Assembly: GCA_029859085.1 (NCBI GenBank)
Contig: JAOUDU010000003.1
Span: 1 to 19,719, forward strand
Length of the DNA stretch: 19,719 bases
Direction: 5' to 3'
Source: Gammaproteobacteria bacterium
Lineage (GTDB): Bacteria; Pseudomonadota; Gammaproteobacteria; Pseudomonadales; Halieaceae
The notes beneath the pieces were generated by a model, which ran no database searches, was not told the DNA's origin, and saw only the letters and a list, made by a program, of their open reading frames with translations. The position numbers were made by a program, and so were the translations under genes. Positions 8,087 through 15,881 of this stretch are shown here, piece after piece (position 1 is the stretch's first letter; every line of letters begins with the position of its first letter).

Positions 8087-8911
8087 TCAGGCCATGAATG
8101 AGCGGTAGAGCATCCTGGCCGCAACCAGCAGCAGGAACACCCCGAACGCAAGGCCCAACTGGCGCCGGTCCAGGCGGTGCGCCAGCCTGGCCCCGAGCGG
8201 GGCGGCCAGTACCGATGCCGGGGCGATCAGGACGAGACCGACCAGGTTGACATAGCCCAGGCTGCCGGGAGGCAGCCTGGGGTCGCCCCACCCGGAGACC
8301 ACGTACCCAACGGTCCCCGGCAGGCTGATCAGGAACCCGAACAGCGCCGCGGTGCCCACTGCCCGGTGAATGGGCTGGTTCACCAGGGTGAGCACCGGCA
8401 CACTGAGGGTGCCGCCGCCAATACCCATCATGCTGGACAGGCTGCCGATAGCCAGTGGCACAACCGGCGCCAGCGGCCCGCGCGGAATTTCCCTGGAAAT
8501 CAATACATCCTGCAGCGGCAGGATCATCTTGATCGCCACCAGCAGCGCGACCACTGCGAATACTGCCGACAGGGCGCCGCCCCCCAGGTGAGCCGCCAGC
8601 ACCGTGCCCAGCCCGGCGCCGATAAAAATCCAGGGGCCCCAGAGCCGCGCCAGGGATTCATCGAGGGCTCCCCTGGCGCGATGCGCCCGGGTAGAGGAGA
8701 CCGAGGTGGGAATTATGGCCGCCAGGGAGGTTGCCACCGCCACGTGCATGCGAATCGCGGGGTCAACGCCATACATCCCCAGCGCCGTATCGAGCACCGG
8801 CACAATCACGATTCCCCCGCCCACTCCCAGCAGGCCCGCCAGCAGGCCCCCGATCACCCCGGTGAGCAGCATCGCGACGGCCAGCGGCAACAGGGCGCTT
8901 GCGGTATCCAT
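8087..8911 (-). CDS. TSUP (TauE/SafE) family membrane permease
   Basis: This 274-residue integral inner-membrane protein belongs to the TSUP family, whose members export or import sulfite, sulfoacetate, taurine-derived sulfonates and other small anions. The two-fold repeat typical of the family is visible: the glycine-rich GLLGVGGGIVIVPVL segment at about 26-40 and its counterpart MGIGGGTLSVPVL at 161-173, each followed by further hydrophobic segments, for roughly eight membrane helices. The start chosen is the ATG at 8911, which has AGGAGG 7 bases upstream. A longer reading to 8971 adds 20 residues without membrane character. It is divergent from bactofilin across a 216-base gap and is separated from the GAPDH-like gene by 224 bases. 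No neighbour is a sulfur-metabolism gene, so the substrate cannot be assigned. Confidence 0.9.
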   Translation of the reverse strand: MDTASALLPLAVAMLLTGVIGGLLAGLLGVGGGIVIVPVLDTALGMYGVDPAIRMHVAVATSLAAIIPTSVSSTRAHRARGALDESLARLWGPWIFIGAGLGTVLAAHLGGGALSAVFAVVALLVAIKMILPLQDVLISREIPRGPLAPVVPLAIGSLSSMMGIGGGTLSVPVLTLVNQPIHRAVGTAALFGFLISLPGTVGYVVSGWGDPRLPPGSLGYVNLVGLVLIAPASVLAAPLGARLAHRLDRRQLGLAFGVFLLLVAARMLYRSFMA

Positions 8912-9005
8912 AGACTGTCCTCCTGTGCGGCTGCATCCGTGAGAGTATCCCAGGTGCGGGCTTGATTGCATGCCCGCGGTCGGGGCGCCAAAACCGGGCC
9001 GCGGC

Positions 9006-9021
9006 GGGAACGTCGGTTCCC
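9006..9021. repeat. Short inverted repeat in the divergent TSUP/bactofilin gap
   Basis: GGGAAC-GTCG-GTTCCC is a perfect 6-base inverted repeat midway between two divergent genes, a position where operators are common. It has no T-tract, so it is not a terminator. In GC-rich DNA such a short repeat may be chance. Confidence 0.2.
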
Positions 9022-9127
9022 CCCGGGGAAATGACCCAAAAGTGTACTTTCTGCCCCCGTGCAGTCTGGCGCAAGCCCGGACGTGCTGCTACGCTTATCG
9101 GCCGAATCCGGAACTGGGACTATTGCT

Positions 9128-9667
9128 ATGTTTGATCGTCACAAGAACAAACCGGCGCCCCCCCGGGTACCGGAACCCGCGGCCAGCGAGCCGGCAGCGC
9201 CCGCTGCCGCCCAGGTCTCCGCACCACCACCCGCTTCCCCCAGGACTGCCAGGAGTACCGCAATGATTGGACCAAGCATCAAAATCAAAGGTGAAGTGTC
9301 AGGCGATGAAGACCTGCTGATCCAGGGCCGGGTCGAGGGTACCATCAGCCTCAAGGCCCACGAGGTCATCGTCGGGGAATCCGGCCAGGTGTTCGCCGAC
9401 ATCCTCGCCAAGACGATCAAGATCGATGGCAAGGTGCAGGGCGATATCACCGGTACCGAGAACGTGGTGATATCCAAACTCGGCAACGTGCGGGGCAATA
9501 TCATCGCGCCGCGGGTACTGCTGGAAGACGGCGCCGTGTTCAAGGGCAGCATCGACATGGACCCGGGTGACACCGTGGTGAAAGCGGCGCCCCAGGCGGC
9601 CAGGGAACCGACTGCGTTCCCCTCCCAGGAGAACAAGGCGCCCCGGCTGGACGTGAAGAGCGGCTGA
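9128..9667 (+). CDS. Bactofilin (polymer-forming cytoskeletal protein)
   Basis: Bactofilins self-assemble without nucleotides into filaments or membrane-associated patches that guide cell shape, stalk or wall synthesis and chromosome organisation. This 179-residue protein has the usual plan: a short basic start, a disordered Pro/Ala-rich linker at about 8-45, the beta-helical bactofilin (DUF583) domain at about 47-145 with its repeating short hydrophobic strands (GEVSGDEDLLIQGRVEG, then KIDGKVQGDI), and a polar tail. The start is the ATG at 9128. An in-frame GTG/ATG reading back to 9059 would add residues without family character. The ribosome site is weak (GGGA at some distance). No M23 peptidase, a frequent bactofilin partner, is next to it. 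The following gene is a methyltransferase-fold protein with which it is probably co-transcribed. Confidence 0.92.
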   Translation: MFDRHKNKPAPPRVPEPAASEPAAPAAAQVSAPPPASPRTARSTAMIGPSIKIKGEVSGDEDLLIQGRVEGTISLKAHEVIVGESGQVFADILAKTIKIDGKVQGDITGTENVVISKLGNVRGNIIAPRVLLEDGAVFKGSIDMDPGDTVVKAAPQAAREPTAFPSQENKAPRLDVKSG

Positions 9668-9782
9668 GGCCATTTCCCTGTCGTTTCGGGCAGGACCCGA
9701 CCGCCCCGCCGCGATCCCGAGCCAGCCGTCGGCGCTGCTGCCGTCGCTGTTCCAGCATATCGACGAGGGGCGCTGCCTCACG

Positions 9783-10292
9783 GTGCTGCATATCGGTTCC
9801 GCGCTGCCTGAGACCGTCGAGTTTTTCTCCCGCTACCGCTGCAAGCTGCATTTCATCGACCTGTTCGGCGACCTGCCCGACCTGCTGGCCGGCGATGACG
9901 CCACCATCTCCCTGCAACAGCGCTGGGGCGACCTCCTGCACATACCGGCGGGTACCCGGTTTGACCTGTGCCTGTTCTGGGACCTGTTCAATTTCCTCGG
10001 TCGCGAGGCCATCGCGGCCCTGCTGCAGGTACTGCGCCCACACCTGCACAACGACAGCCTCGGCCACTGTTTTGCGGTACACAACCTCAAGACGCCCCAG
10101 TCCGGCAAGTTGTACGGGATAAAAGAGCTGGACCAGATCAGCGTCAGGCCGAGGCCGGCGTCCCTGCCCGGGTACAGCCCCTATAACCAGGGCCAGCTCG
10201 AGAAGGTGCTGGATTGCTTCCGGGTGACCCGCAGCGTGCTGCTGGCCGAGAGCCGGCTGGAACTGCTGCTCAATGCCAACCTGCGGCACTGA
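9783..10292 (+). CDS. Methyltransferase-fold protein of unknown function; true start uncertain
   Basis: I do not recognise this gene by name. The sequence has a class I methyltransferase (Rossmann) layout: a motif-I-like strand TVLHIGS, an acid after the second strand (LHFIDLFGDLP), and a later FDLCLFWDLFNFLG strand followed by a helix and a VLRPHL segment like a post-II/III region. The glycine-rich SAM loop is degenerate, so binding is not assured. The only conventional start in frame is the GTG at 9783, but that codon lies inside the first strand. The frame is open and protein-like (for example LLPSLFQHIDEGRCLTV) back to the TGA at 9654-9656. Translation may begin at ATT 9672 or CTG 9678, just past the bactofilin stop, or the start codon may be lost. 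A small GC hairpin without a T-tract (10313-10329) follows the gene. Confidence 0.65.
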   Translation: MLHIGSALPETVEFFSRYRCKLHFIDLFGDLPDLLAGDDATISLQQRWGDLLHIPAGTRFDLCLFWDLFNFLGREAIAALLQVLRPHLHNDSLGHCFAVHNLKTPQSGKLYGIKELDQISVRPRPASLPGYSPYNQGQLEKVLDCFRVTRSVLLAESRLELLLNANLRH

Positions 10293-10501
10293 CTCCCGGA
10301 CAGGCCCCGTGCCGGCGCCGGGGGCGCCGCGATATTGATGTGGTCGATCTTCACCTGGCCATCTCCCGTTACCCCCCGAATCCTCCCGGGCCGGAAGGAA
10401 CAACCGCAGCATAGCACCCGTCCCGATAAAAATTTACCCCGGCGTTAATCCGTTACCCGACCAGCGGCGTAACTACTGCTGACAATCGAATGGAGAATGT
10501 T

Positions 10502-11182
10502 ATGGAATCTTCTGTCGCTGAAAAGATGTTGACCTTTCCCAGCCACCTGTCACCGGAGGCGCAGCTGGTGCGCGATGCCCTGGTGGAGCGCGGACTGGAG
10601 ACCCCGATGGTGCACAACGGCCTGAGCCGGGACGAAAAGTACCGGCGGATAACCGCGGCATTTACCGACATCACCCGCACGCTGGGCCTGGACCTCAGCG
10701 ACGACAGCCTGTGCGAGACCCCCCATCGCATAGCCAAAATGTACGTCGACGAGATTTTTTCCGGACTCGACTACGGCAAGTTCCCGAAAATCACCGCCAT
10801 CGACAACAAGATGCAGGTGGAGGAAATGGTACAGGTGGACAATATCGACCTGGTCAGCACCTGCGAGCACCACTTCGTCACCATCGACGGCAGCGCCCGC
10901 GTGGCCTACATCCCCGGCGACCGCATCATCGGCCTGTCCAAGATCAACCGTATCGTGCGCTTCTTCGCCCAGCGCCCGCAGGTGCAGGAGCGCCTGACCC
11001 AGCAGATCCTGGTGGCCCTGCAAACCCTGCTGGGGACCGAGGACGTGGCGGTGACGATCAACGCCGTGCATTACTGCGTCAAGTCCCGCGGCGTGATGGA
11101 TACCAACTCCACCACCCGCACCACCGCCCTGGGCGGCGCTTTCAAGACCAACCCCGCCACCCGGGCCGAATTCATCCACTGA
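10502..11182 (+). CDS. folE: GTP cyclohydrolase I
   Basis: This cytoplasmic homodecameric enzyme converts GTP to 7,8-dihydroneopterin triphosphate and formate, the first step of tetrahydrofolate (and queuosine/biopterin) synthesis. It has 226 residues, close to the family's usual 200-225. The zinc ligands are intact: C121 and H124 in STCEHHF, and C192 in HYCVKSRG. The downstream [15 protein letters not shown] block, typical of the GTP-binding C-terminal part, is also present. The start chosen is the ATG at 10502, which has GGAG 6 bases upstream. An in-frame ATG at 10490 lacks a ribosome site. It is followed by a strong terminator. The 209 bases ahead contain an A/T-rich patch around 10429-10438 in otherwise GC-rich DNA, where a promoter may lie, but I cannot define clear -35 and -10 boxes. 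Confidence 0.97.
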   Translation: MESSVAEKMLTFPSHLSPEAQLVRDALVERGLETPMVHNGLSRDEKYRRITAAFTDITRTLGLDLSDDSLCETPHRIAKMYVDEIFSGLDYGKFPKITAIDNKMQVEEMVQVDNIDLVSTCEHHFVTIDGSARVAYIPGDRIIGLSKINRIVRFFAQRPQVQERLTQQILVALQTLLGTEDVAVTINAVHYCVKSRGVMDTNSTTRTTALGGAFKTNPATRAEFIH

Positions 11183-11226
11183 CACGCCTGTCACAAAAGT
11201 CCTGGCACCCCCGCCAGGCGTCTTTG

Positions 11227-11252
11227 CACCCGGCCCCGCCGGGTGTTTTTTT
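11227..11252 (+). terminator. Strong rho-independent terminator after folE
   Basis: CACCCGGC (11227-11234) pairs perfectly with GCCGGGTG (11238-11245) around a CCC loop and is followed by seven Ts. It lies 44 bases past the folE stop and is a textbook intrinsic terminator. Confidence 0.9.
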
Positions 11253-11408
11253 ATGTACGGGATGTACGGGACGTCGCGTGCGGCAGGAAAGCCGGCAGCG
11301 ACGCCCGGAAATATGCGCGACAGCCGCATTTTCGGGGCCTTCCTTGACCCGCCTCAAACCCGGCGCGCTTCCACCTTCGCTAAACTGCCAGTATCCGATC
11401 ACACCATT

Positions 11409-11421
11409 GGGTCAGCGACCC
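11409..11421 (+). promoter_or_regulatory. Small hairpin directly abutting the malic enzyme ribosome site
   Basis: GGGTC-AGC-GACCC can form a 5-base-pair hairpin ending exactly one base before the GGAGG (11422-11426) that serves the malic enzyme GTG start. It may affect ribosome access or be chance. Confidence 0.22.
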
Positions 11422-11431
11422 GGAGGATGCC

Positions 11432-13075
11432 GTGGCAAGCCAGCCGGACCAGGAGCTACCGCGGGGCGTGAAGTTGTTGCACGACCCCGTGCGCAACAAG
11501 GGCACCGCGTTCACCGAGGCGGAGAGGGATGCGCTGGGCCTGCGGGGCCTGCTGCCGCCGCGGGTATGCACCGCCGCCGAGCAGGAACAGCGGGTCATGG
11601 GTCACCTGCGGGCCAAGGATTCCGACCTGGAACGTTATATCGCGCTTATCTCCCTGCAGGACCGCAACGAAACGCTGTTCTACCGGGTGGTGGTCAACCA
11701 TATCGAAGAGATCATGCCGTTGATCTACACACCCACGGTGGGCAAGGCCTGCCAGCAGTTCAGCCACATCTACCGACGCCCCCGGGGGCTATACATCTCG
11801 CTGCGGGACCGGGGACGGGTGCGGGAGATACTGGCTCACTGGCCCCACAGGGACCCGCGCATTATCGTGGTAACCGATGGCGAGCGCATTCTCGGCCTGG
11901 GAGATCTCGGTGCCGCCGGCATGGGTATACCTATCGGCAAACTGTCACTCTACACCGCCTGCGCGGGCATCCAGCCTACCCAGTGCCTGCCGGTGACCCT
12001 CGATGTGGGCACCAATAACGAGGCGTTTCTGAACGACCCCCTGTACCTCGGGCTGGAGCGCCGCCGCGAACGGGGTCCTGCCTACGATGAACTGGTGGAG
12101 GAATTTATCGACGCGGTGCAGGAGGCTTTCCCCAGGGCCCTGGTGCAGCTGGAGGATTTCGGCAATCGCAACGCCTTCGGCCTGCTGGCGCACTATCGCG
12201 ACCGGGTCTGCCTGTTCGACGACGATATCCAGGGCACTGGCGCGGTGGCGCTCGCCGGCCTGTTGGGCGCTCTGCGTATCAGCGGCGGCGAACTCGAGCA
12301 GCAGCGGGTGCTGTTCTACGGCGCCGGCCAGGCGGGGATAGGCATCGGCAATACCATAGTCGCCGCGATGATCGAACGGGGCGTGGACCCGGAGCGGGCC
12401 CGACACAGTTGCTGGTTCTTCGACAGCAACGGGCTGCTGGTCGCCGGGCGCGACAAGATCCCCTCACAAAAACTGCCCTATGCGCATGAACATGCGGCCA
12501 TCGACAACTTCGCCGAGGCGGTGCGCGTACTCAGGCCCACGGCGATCATGGGCTGCGCGGGTCGCGCCGGGGTATTTTCCGAGGAGGTGGTGACTGCGAT
12601 GGCCCGGCTCAACCGGCGCCCCGTCGTGTTCGCCCTCTCCAATCCCACCGCCAATGCCGAATGTACCGCGGCCCAGGCTTATGGCTGGAGCGAGGGCCGG
12701 GCCATCTTCGCCAGCGGCAGCCCGTTTGAGCCGGTGGCCGTGGGCAACCAGACCCTGGTGCCCGGCCAGGGCAACAACGCCTACATCTTCCCCGGCGTCG
12801 GGCTGGGAGCCATCGCCAGTGGCACCTCACGGGTCACGGATGACATGTTCCTCGCGGCGGCGCGGGTGCTCGCCTCCATGGTGAGCGATCGGGACCTGGC
12901 CCTGGGCAGGGTGTATCCCAGCCTGTCCCGGATACGCGAGGTGTCGGCGCTGATCGCCGCCGAGGTCGCCGCCATCGCCCACGAGCGCGGCCTGGCCAGG
13001 GAGCCCAGGCCGGCGGACATACTGGCGGATGTCCGGGCCCGGATGTTCGAGCCGGTCTACCCCCACTATGCCTGA
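11432..13075 (+). CDS. maeA: NAD-type malic enzyme (malate dehydrogenase, oxaloacetate-decarboxylating)
   Basis: This enzyme oxidatively decarboxylates L-malate to pyruvate with NAD(P) reduction and a divalent metal. The 547-residue length places it with the long SfcA/MaeA-type enzymes, not the short MaeB type. Visible residues are Y99 in LIYTPTVG, the catalytic-lysine block IPIGKLSLYTACAGI with K170, the metal ligands E241-D242 (QLEDFGNRNAF) and D265 (FDDDIQGTG), and the dinucleotide loop YGAGQAGIG at 296-304. The start is GTG at 11432 with GGAGG five bases upstream. Its last 8 bases overlap the start of a P-type cation ATPase, so the two are probably in one operon. NAD versus NADP preference is inferred from the family. 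Confidence 0.96.
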   Translation: MASQPDQELPRGVKLLHDPVRNKGTAFTEAERDALGLRGLLPPRVCTAAEQEQRVMGHLRAKDSDLERYIALISLQDRNETLFYRVVVNHIEEIMPLIYTPTVGKACQQFSHIYRRPRGLYISLRDRGRVREILAHWPHRDPRIIVVTDGERILGLGDLGAAGMGIPIGKLSLYTACAGIQPTQCLPVTLDVGTNNEAFLNDPLYLGLERRRERGPAYDELVEEFIDAVQEAFPRALVQLEDFGNRNAFGLLAHYRDRVCLFDDDIQGTGAVALAGLLGALRISGGELEQQRVLFYGAGQAGIGIGNTIVAAMIERGVDPERARHSCWFFDSNGLLVAGRDKIPSQKLPYAHEHAAIDNFAEAVRVLRPTAIMGCAGRAGVFSEEVVTAMARLNRRPVVFALSNPTANAECTAAQAYGWSEGRAIFASGSPFEPVAVGNQTLVPGQGNNAYIFPGVGLGAIASGTSRVTDDMFLAAARVLASMVSDRDLALGRVYPSLSRIREVSALIAAEVAAIAHERGLAREPRPADILADVRARMFEPVYPHYA

Positions 13076-15797
13076 GCCGCCCGCGACCAAAACCGCGTGG
13101 TACCGCCAGTCGCGCGACGAGCTGCTGGCCGGGCTCGCCAGCAGTCCAACCGGGCTCACCGAAGAGGTCGCGGCGGCGCGGCTGGAGCAGTACGGCCCCA
13201 ACGAGCTGGTATTCCGCAAGACCCCGGCCTGGGTGCGCTTCCTGCGCCAGTTCAAAGATCCCATGGTGATCATCCTGCTGCTGACTGCCCTGGTCACCGG
13301 CACCCTCACCGCGCTGGGCAGCCATATGCTGCCCGACACCGTCGTCATCGCCGGCGTGGTGGTGCTCAACGCGGTGCTGGGCTTTGTCCAGGAGGGCAAG
13401 GCCGAGGGGGCGCTGGATGCGCTGCGCAACATGATGGTGCAGGAGTGCCTGGTGCTGCGGGCCGGGGACCAGCGCCGCCTCCCCGCCCGCCAGCTGGTGC
13501 CCGGGGACATCGTTGTGCTGGAAGGCGGCGACAGGATTCCCGCTGACGTGCGCTTCCTCGAGGTCAGCAACAGCCATGTGGACGAGTCCTCCCTGACCGG
13601 GGAATCGGTGCCGGTGCAGAAGCAGGCGGAACCGCTCCAGGGCTCCAACCTGGTGCCGGGGGACCAGAAAAACATGGGGTTTTCCGGGACCTTCCTCACC
13701 CAGGGCACGGCTCGGGCCATCGTGGTTGAGACCGGGCGGGGTACGGTGTTCGGCCAGATCGCCGACATGGTGAAGGCCGCGGACAAGGGCCTGACCCCGC
13801 TGCAACGCAAGATGAAGGAATTCGTCCAGACCCTGATCATCGCCATTCTCGCGGTAGGCGCCGTGAATTTCGGCTACGGCGTCTACCTCGGCTACGACAC
13901 CGCCTACAGCTTCCTGGGCGCCGTGTCCCTGGTGGTGGCGGCCATTCCCGAGATGCTGCCGGCGCTGGTCACATCGATCCTGGCACTCTCCGGTGTGGTG
14001 ATGGCTAGCCGCAAGGCCCTGATCCGCAAACTGCCGGCGGCGGAGACGCTGGGGGCGACCTCGGTGATCTGCTCGGACAAGACCGGCACCCTGACGGAAA
14101 ACCGCATGACGGTGACGCGGGTTTATGCCGCGGGAATGACCTACGAGGTCACCGGCACCGGCTACGATATCGAGGGCCAGTTCCGCTACCAGCAGCGCCC
14201 GGTGCCACCGCTGGAGCACCCGGCACTGGTGCAATTGCTGCGCTGCGGATTCTATTGCAATAACGCGCACCTGAGCGGCGCGGGCGGCAGCGGCGACCCC
14301 ACCGAGATAGCGCTGCGCATCTCCGGGGCCAAGGCGGAACTGGTAGTGGATGGCGCGCAGCGCCTGGAGGACATCCCCTTTGACTCCTCGACCAGGTACA
14401 TGGCGGTGCTGGTACAGTGCGACGGCAGGCGCCTGTTGTTCGCCAAGGGCGCGCCCGAGGTCATCGTGCGGATGTGCAGCACCGAGGCCGGCGCTACCGG
14501 CCGGCACAAAGCGTTCGATCCGGAACCTGCCCTGCAGACTGCCAGGGGGTTTGCCAGGGATGCACTGCGCACACTGGGCTTTGCGGTCAGGGAAATGCCG
14601 GCGGATCACGGCGACCTCTGCCACGACGACCTGCGGGACATGTGCTTCGCCGGCCTGCAGGGCATGATCGACCCGCCCAAGCAGTCGGCGATCGAGGCGG
14701 TTGCGCTGTGCGGCCAGGCCGGCATTCGCACAGTGATGATCACCGGGGACCACCCTGACACCGCCCAGGCGGTGGCGCGCCAGCTGGGTATCGAAGCTGC
14801 ACAGGTGCTGACCGGGGCCGAGCTCAGCGAACTGGACGAGGCCGGCCTGCGCGAGGTGACCGAGCAGGTGTCGGTATTTGCCCGGGTGGCGCCGGAACAC
14901 AAGCAGGCGATTGCCCAGGCGCTGCAGGCCAACGGCCACGTGGTCGCGATGACCGGCGACGGGGTCAACGATGCCCCCGCACTGAAGGTTGCCGACATCG
15001 GCATCGCGATGGGCATCAGTGGCACCGAGGTCGCCAAGGAAGCCTCCGACATGGTGCTGGCCGATGACAACTTCGCCACCATCGTGGCCGCGGTCGAAGA
15101 GGGCCGCCACGCCTGGAACAACCTGGAGAAAGCGATTCTCTATACGCTGCCGACCAATGCCGCCCAGGCGCTGCTTATCATGGGCGCCATCCTGCTGGCC
15201 GCCTCGGTGCCGTTGTTCTCGGTACGGTTTGTCCTGGAACCCGTGCAGATACTCTGGATCAACCTGCTCGACTCGGTGCTGCTGACCATGCCGCTGATGA
15301 TGGAGCCCAAGGAGAAGGACCTGCTGCGGCAGCCGCCGCGGAACCCGGATGCGCATATCATCAACGCGCTGTTCTTGCAGCGGGTGGTATTGATGGGTGT
15401 GGCTATCGCGGCACCGGGTTTCCTGCTGTACCACCATTTTGGCGCGGCGGCGGTGGTGAACGGCCGGATCGTCGACGAGTTGCTGCTCACCCAGGCCCAG
15501 ACGGCGGCTTTCTGGGGTATCCTGCTGGCGCACTTCGGCTATGTGATTTCCGCCCGTTCGATTTATGCCTCGGCATTCACCCTGAACCCGTTTTCCAACC
15601 CCTGGCTGCTGGCCGGCATCGCCCTGAGCACCCTCATCCGCTTTATCCCCACCCTGGTTCCCGGGGCGGCCGCCCTGTTCCGCACCGCCTCTTTCCCGCT
15701 GGACTGGTGGCCGCTGATACTGCTGTGTTTCCTGCCCAGCTTCCTGGCGATCGAAGGCGACAAGCTGTGGCGCCGGCTGTGGCCCAAAGCGCGCTGA
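13068..15797 (+). CDS. P2-type cation-transporting P-type ATPase
   Basis: This 909-residue inner-membrane pump moves a cation using ATP through a phospho-aspartate intermediate. It has an N-terminal cation-ATPase domain (about 8-70), an actuator with the TGES motif ([12 protein letters not shown]), the phosphorylation site [14 protein letters not shown] with D337, a nucleotide-binding domain, the [12 protein letters not shown] hinge, and a C-terminal membrane bundle. The M4 ion site reads PEMLP (294-298) where calcium pumps have PEGLP, and the M5/M6 residues also differ (N697 kept, Q700, N732, D735, S736). The transported ion is therefore uncertain: calcium, magnesium, manganese, sodium and proton are all possible. 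The start chosen is the ATG at 13068, overlapping the malic enzyme stop (ATGCCTGA). An in-frame reading to 13029 adds residues without family character. Confidence 0.94.
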   Translation: MPEPPATKTAWYRQSRDELLAGLASSPTGLTEEVAAARLEQYGPNELVFRKTPAWVRFLRQFKDPMVIILLLTALVTGTLTALGSHMLPDTVVIAGVVVLNAVLGFVQEGKAEGALDALRNMMVQECLVLRAGDQRRLPARQLVPGDIVVLEGGDRIPADVRFLEVSNSHVDESSLTGESVPVQKQAEPLQGSNLVPGDQKNMGFSGTFLTQGTARAIVVETGRGTVFGQIADMVKAADKGLTPLQRKMKEFVQTLIIAILAVGAVNFGYGVYLGYDTAYSFLGAVSLVVAAIPEMLPALVTSILALSGVVMASRKALIRKLPAAETLGATSVICSDKTGTLTENRMTVTRVYAAGMTYEVTGTGYDIEGQFRYQQRPVPPLEHPALVQLLRCGFYCNNAHLSGAGGSGDPTEIALRISGAKAELVVDGAQRLEDIPFDSSTRYMAVLVQCDGRRLLFAKGAPEVIVRMCSTEAGATGRHKAFDPEPALQTARGFARDALRTLGFAVREMPADHGDLCHDDLRDMCFAGLQGMIDPPKQSAIEAVALCGQAGIRTVMITGDHPDTAQAVARQLGIEAAQVLTGAELSELDEAGLREVTEQVSVFARVAPEHKQAIAQALQANGHVVAMTGDGVNDAPALKVADIGIAMGISGTEVAKEASDMVLADDNFATIVAAVEEGRHAWNNLEKAILYTLPTNAAQALLIMGAILLAASVPLFSVRFVLEPVQILWINLLDSVLLTMPLMMEPKEKDLLRQPPRNPDAHIINALFLQRVVLMGVAIAAPGFLLYHHFGAAAVVNGRIVDELLLTQAQTAAFWGILLAHFGYVISARSIYASAFTLNPFSNPWLLAGIALSTLIRFIPTLVPGAAALFRTASFPLDWWPLILLCFLPSFLAIEGDKLWRRLWPKAR

Positions 15798-15815
15798 TCC
15801 CGGGCCGGCGGGCTA

Positions 15816-15824
15816 TGGTATAGT
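15816..15824 (+). promoter_or_regulatory. Putative extended -10 promoter for the PQQ dehydrogenase operon
   Basis: TGGTATAGT has the TGn extension followed by TATAGT, a 5-of-6 match to the -10 box, 57 bases ahead of the TTG start. There is no good -35 box 17 bases upstream, as is usual for extended -10 promoters. It lies in the 84-base gap after the ATPase. Confidence 0.38.
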
Positions 15825-15881
15825 CTGCCGCTCGCGCGGTATGGCTGTGCCCTGCCGCCACCGGAAAAGGAGGGAAAAACC

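Noticed and set aside
9540..10412. A minus-strand open frame across the bactofilin end and the methyltransferase-fold gene
   Set aside because: It is Gln/Gly/Arg-rich with no recognisable domain and runs antisense to a frame that has a Rossmann-like pattern.
11253..11270. Two tandem copies of a 9-base unit (ATGTACGGG) directly after the folE terminator
   Set aside because: Only two copies in an intergenic region, with no further copies seen, so a minor duplication is the simplest reading.
10711..12018. A plus-strand open frame running through folE, the terminator and malic enzyme
   Set aside because: It lies in a different frame from both genes, crosses a strong terminator, and its product is Pro/Arg/His-rich noise.
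12834..15533. A very long open frame on the minus strand opposite the malic enzyme end and P-type ATPase
   Set aside because: It is the antisense of strongly supported genes. Its product is rich in His, Gln, Arg and Gly with no domain, as expected from GC-biased third positions mirrored on the other strand.
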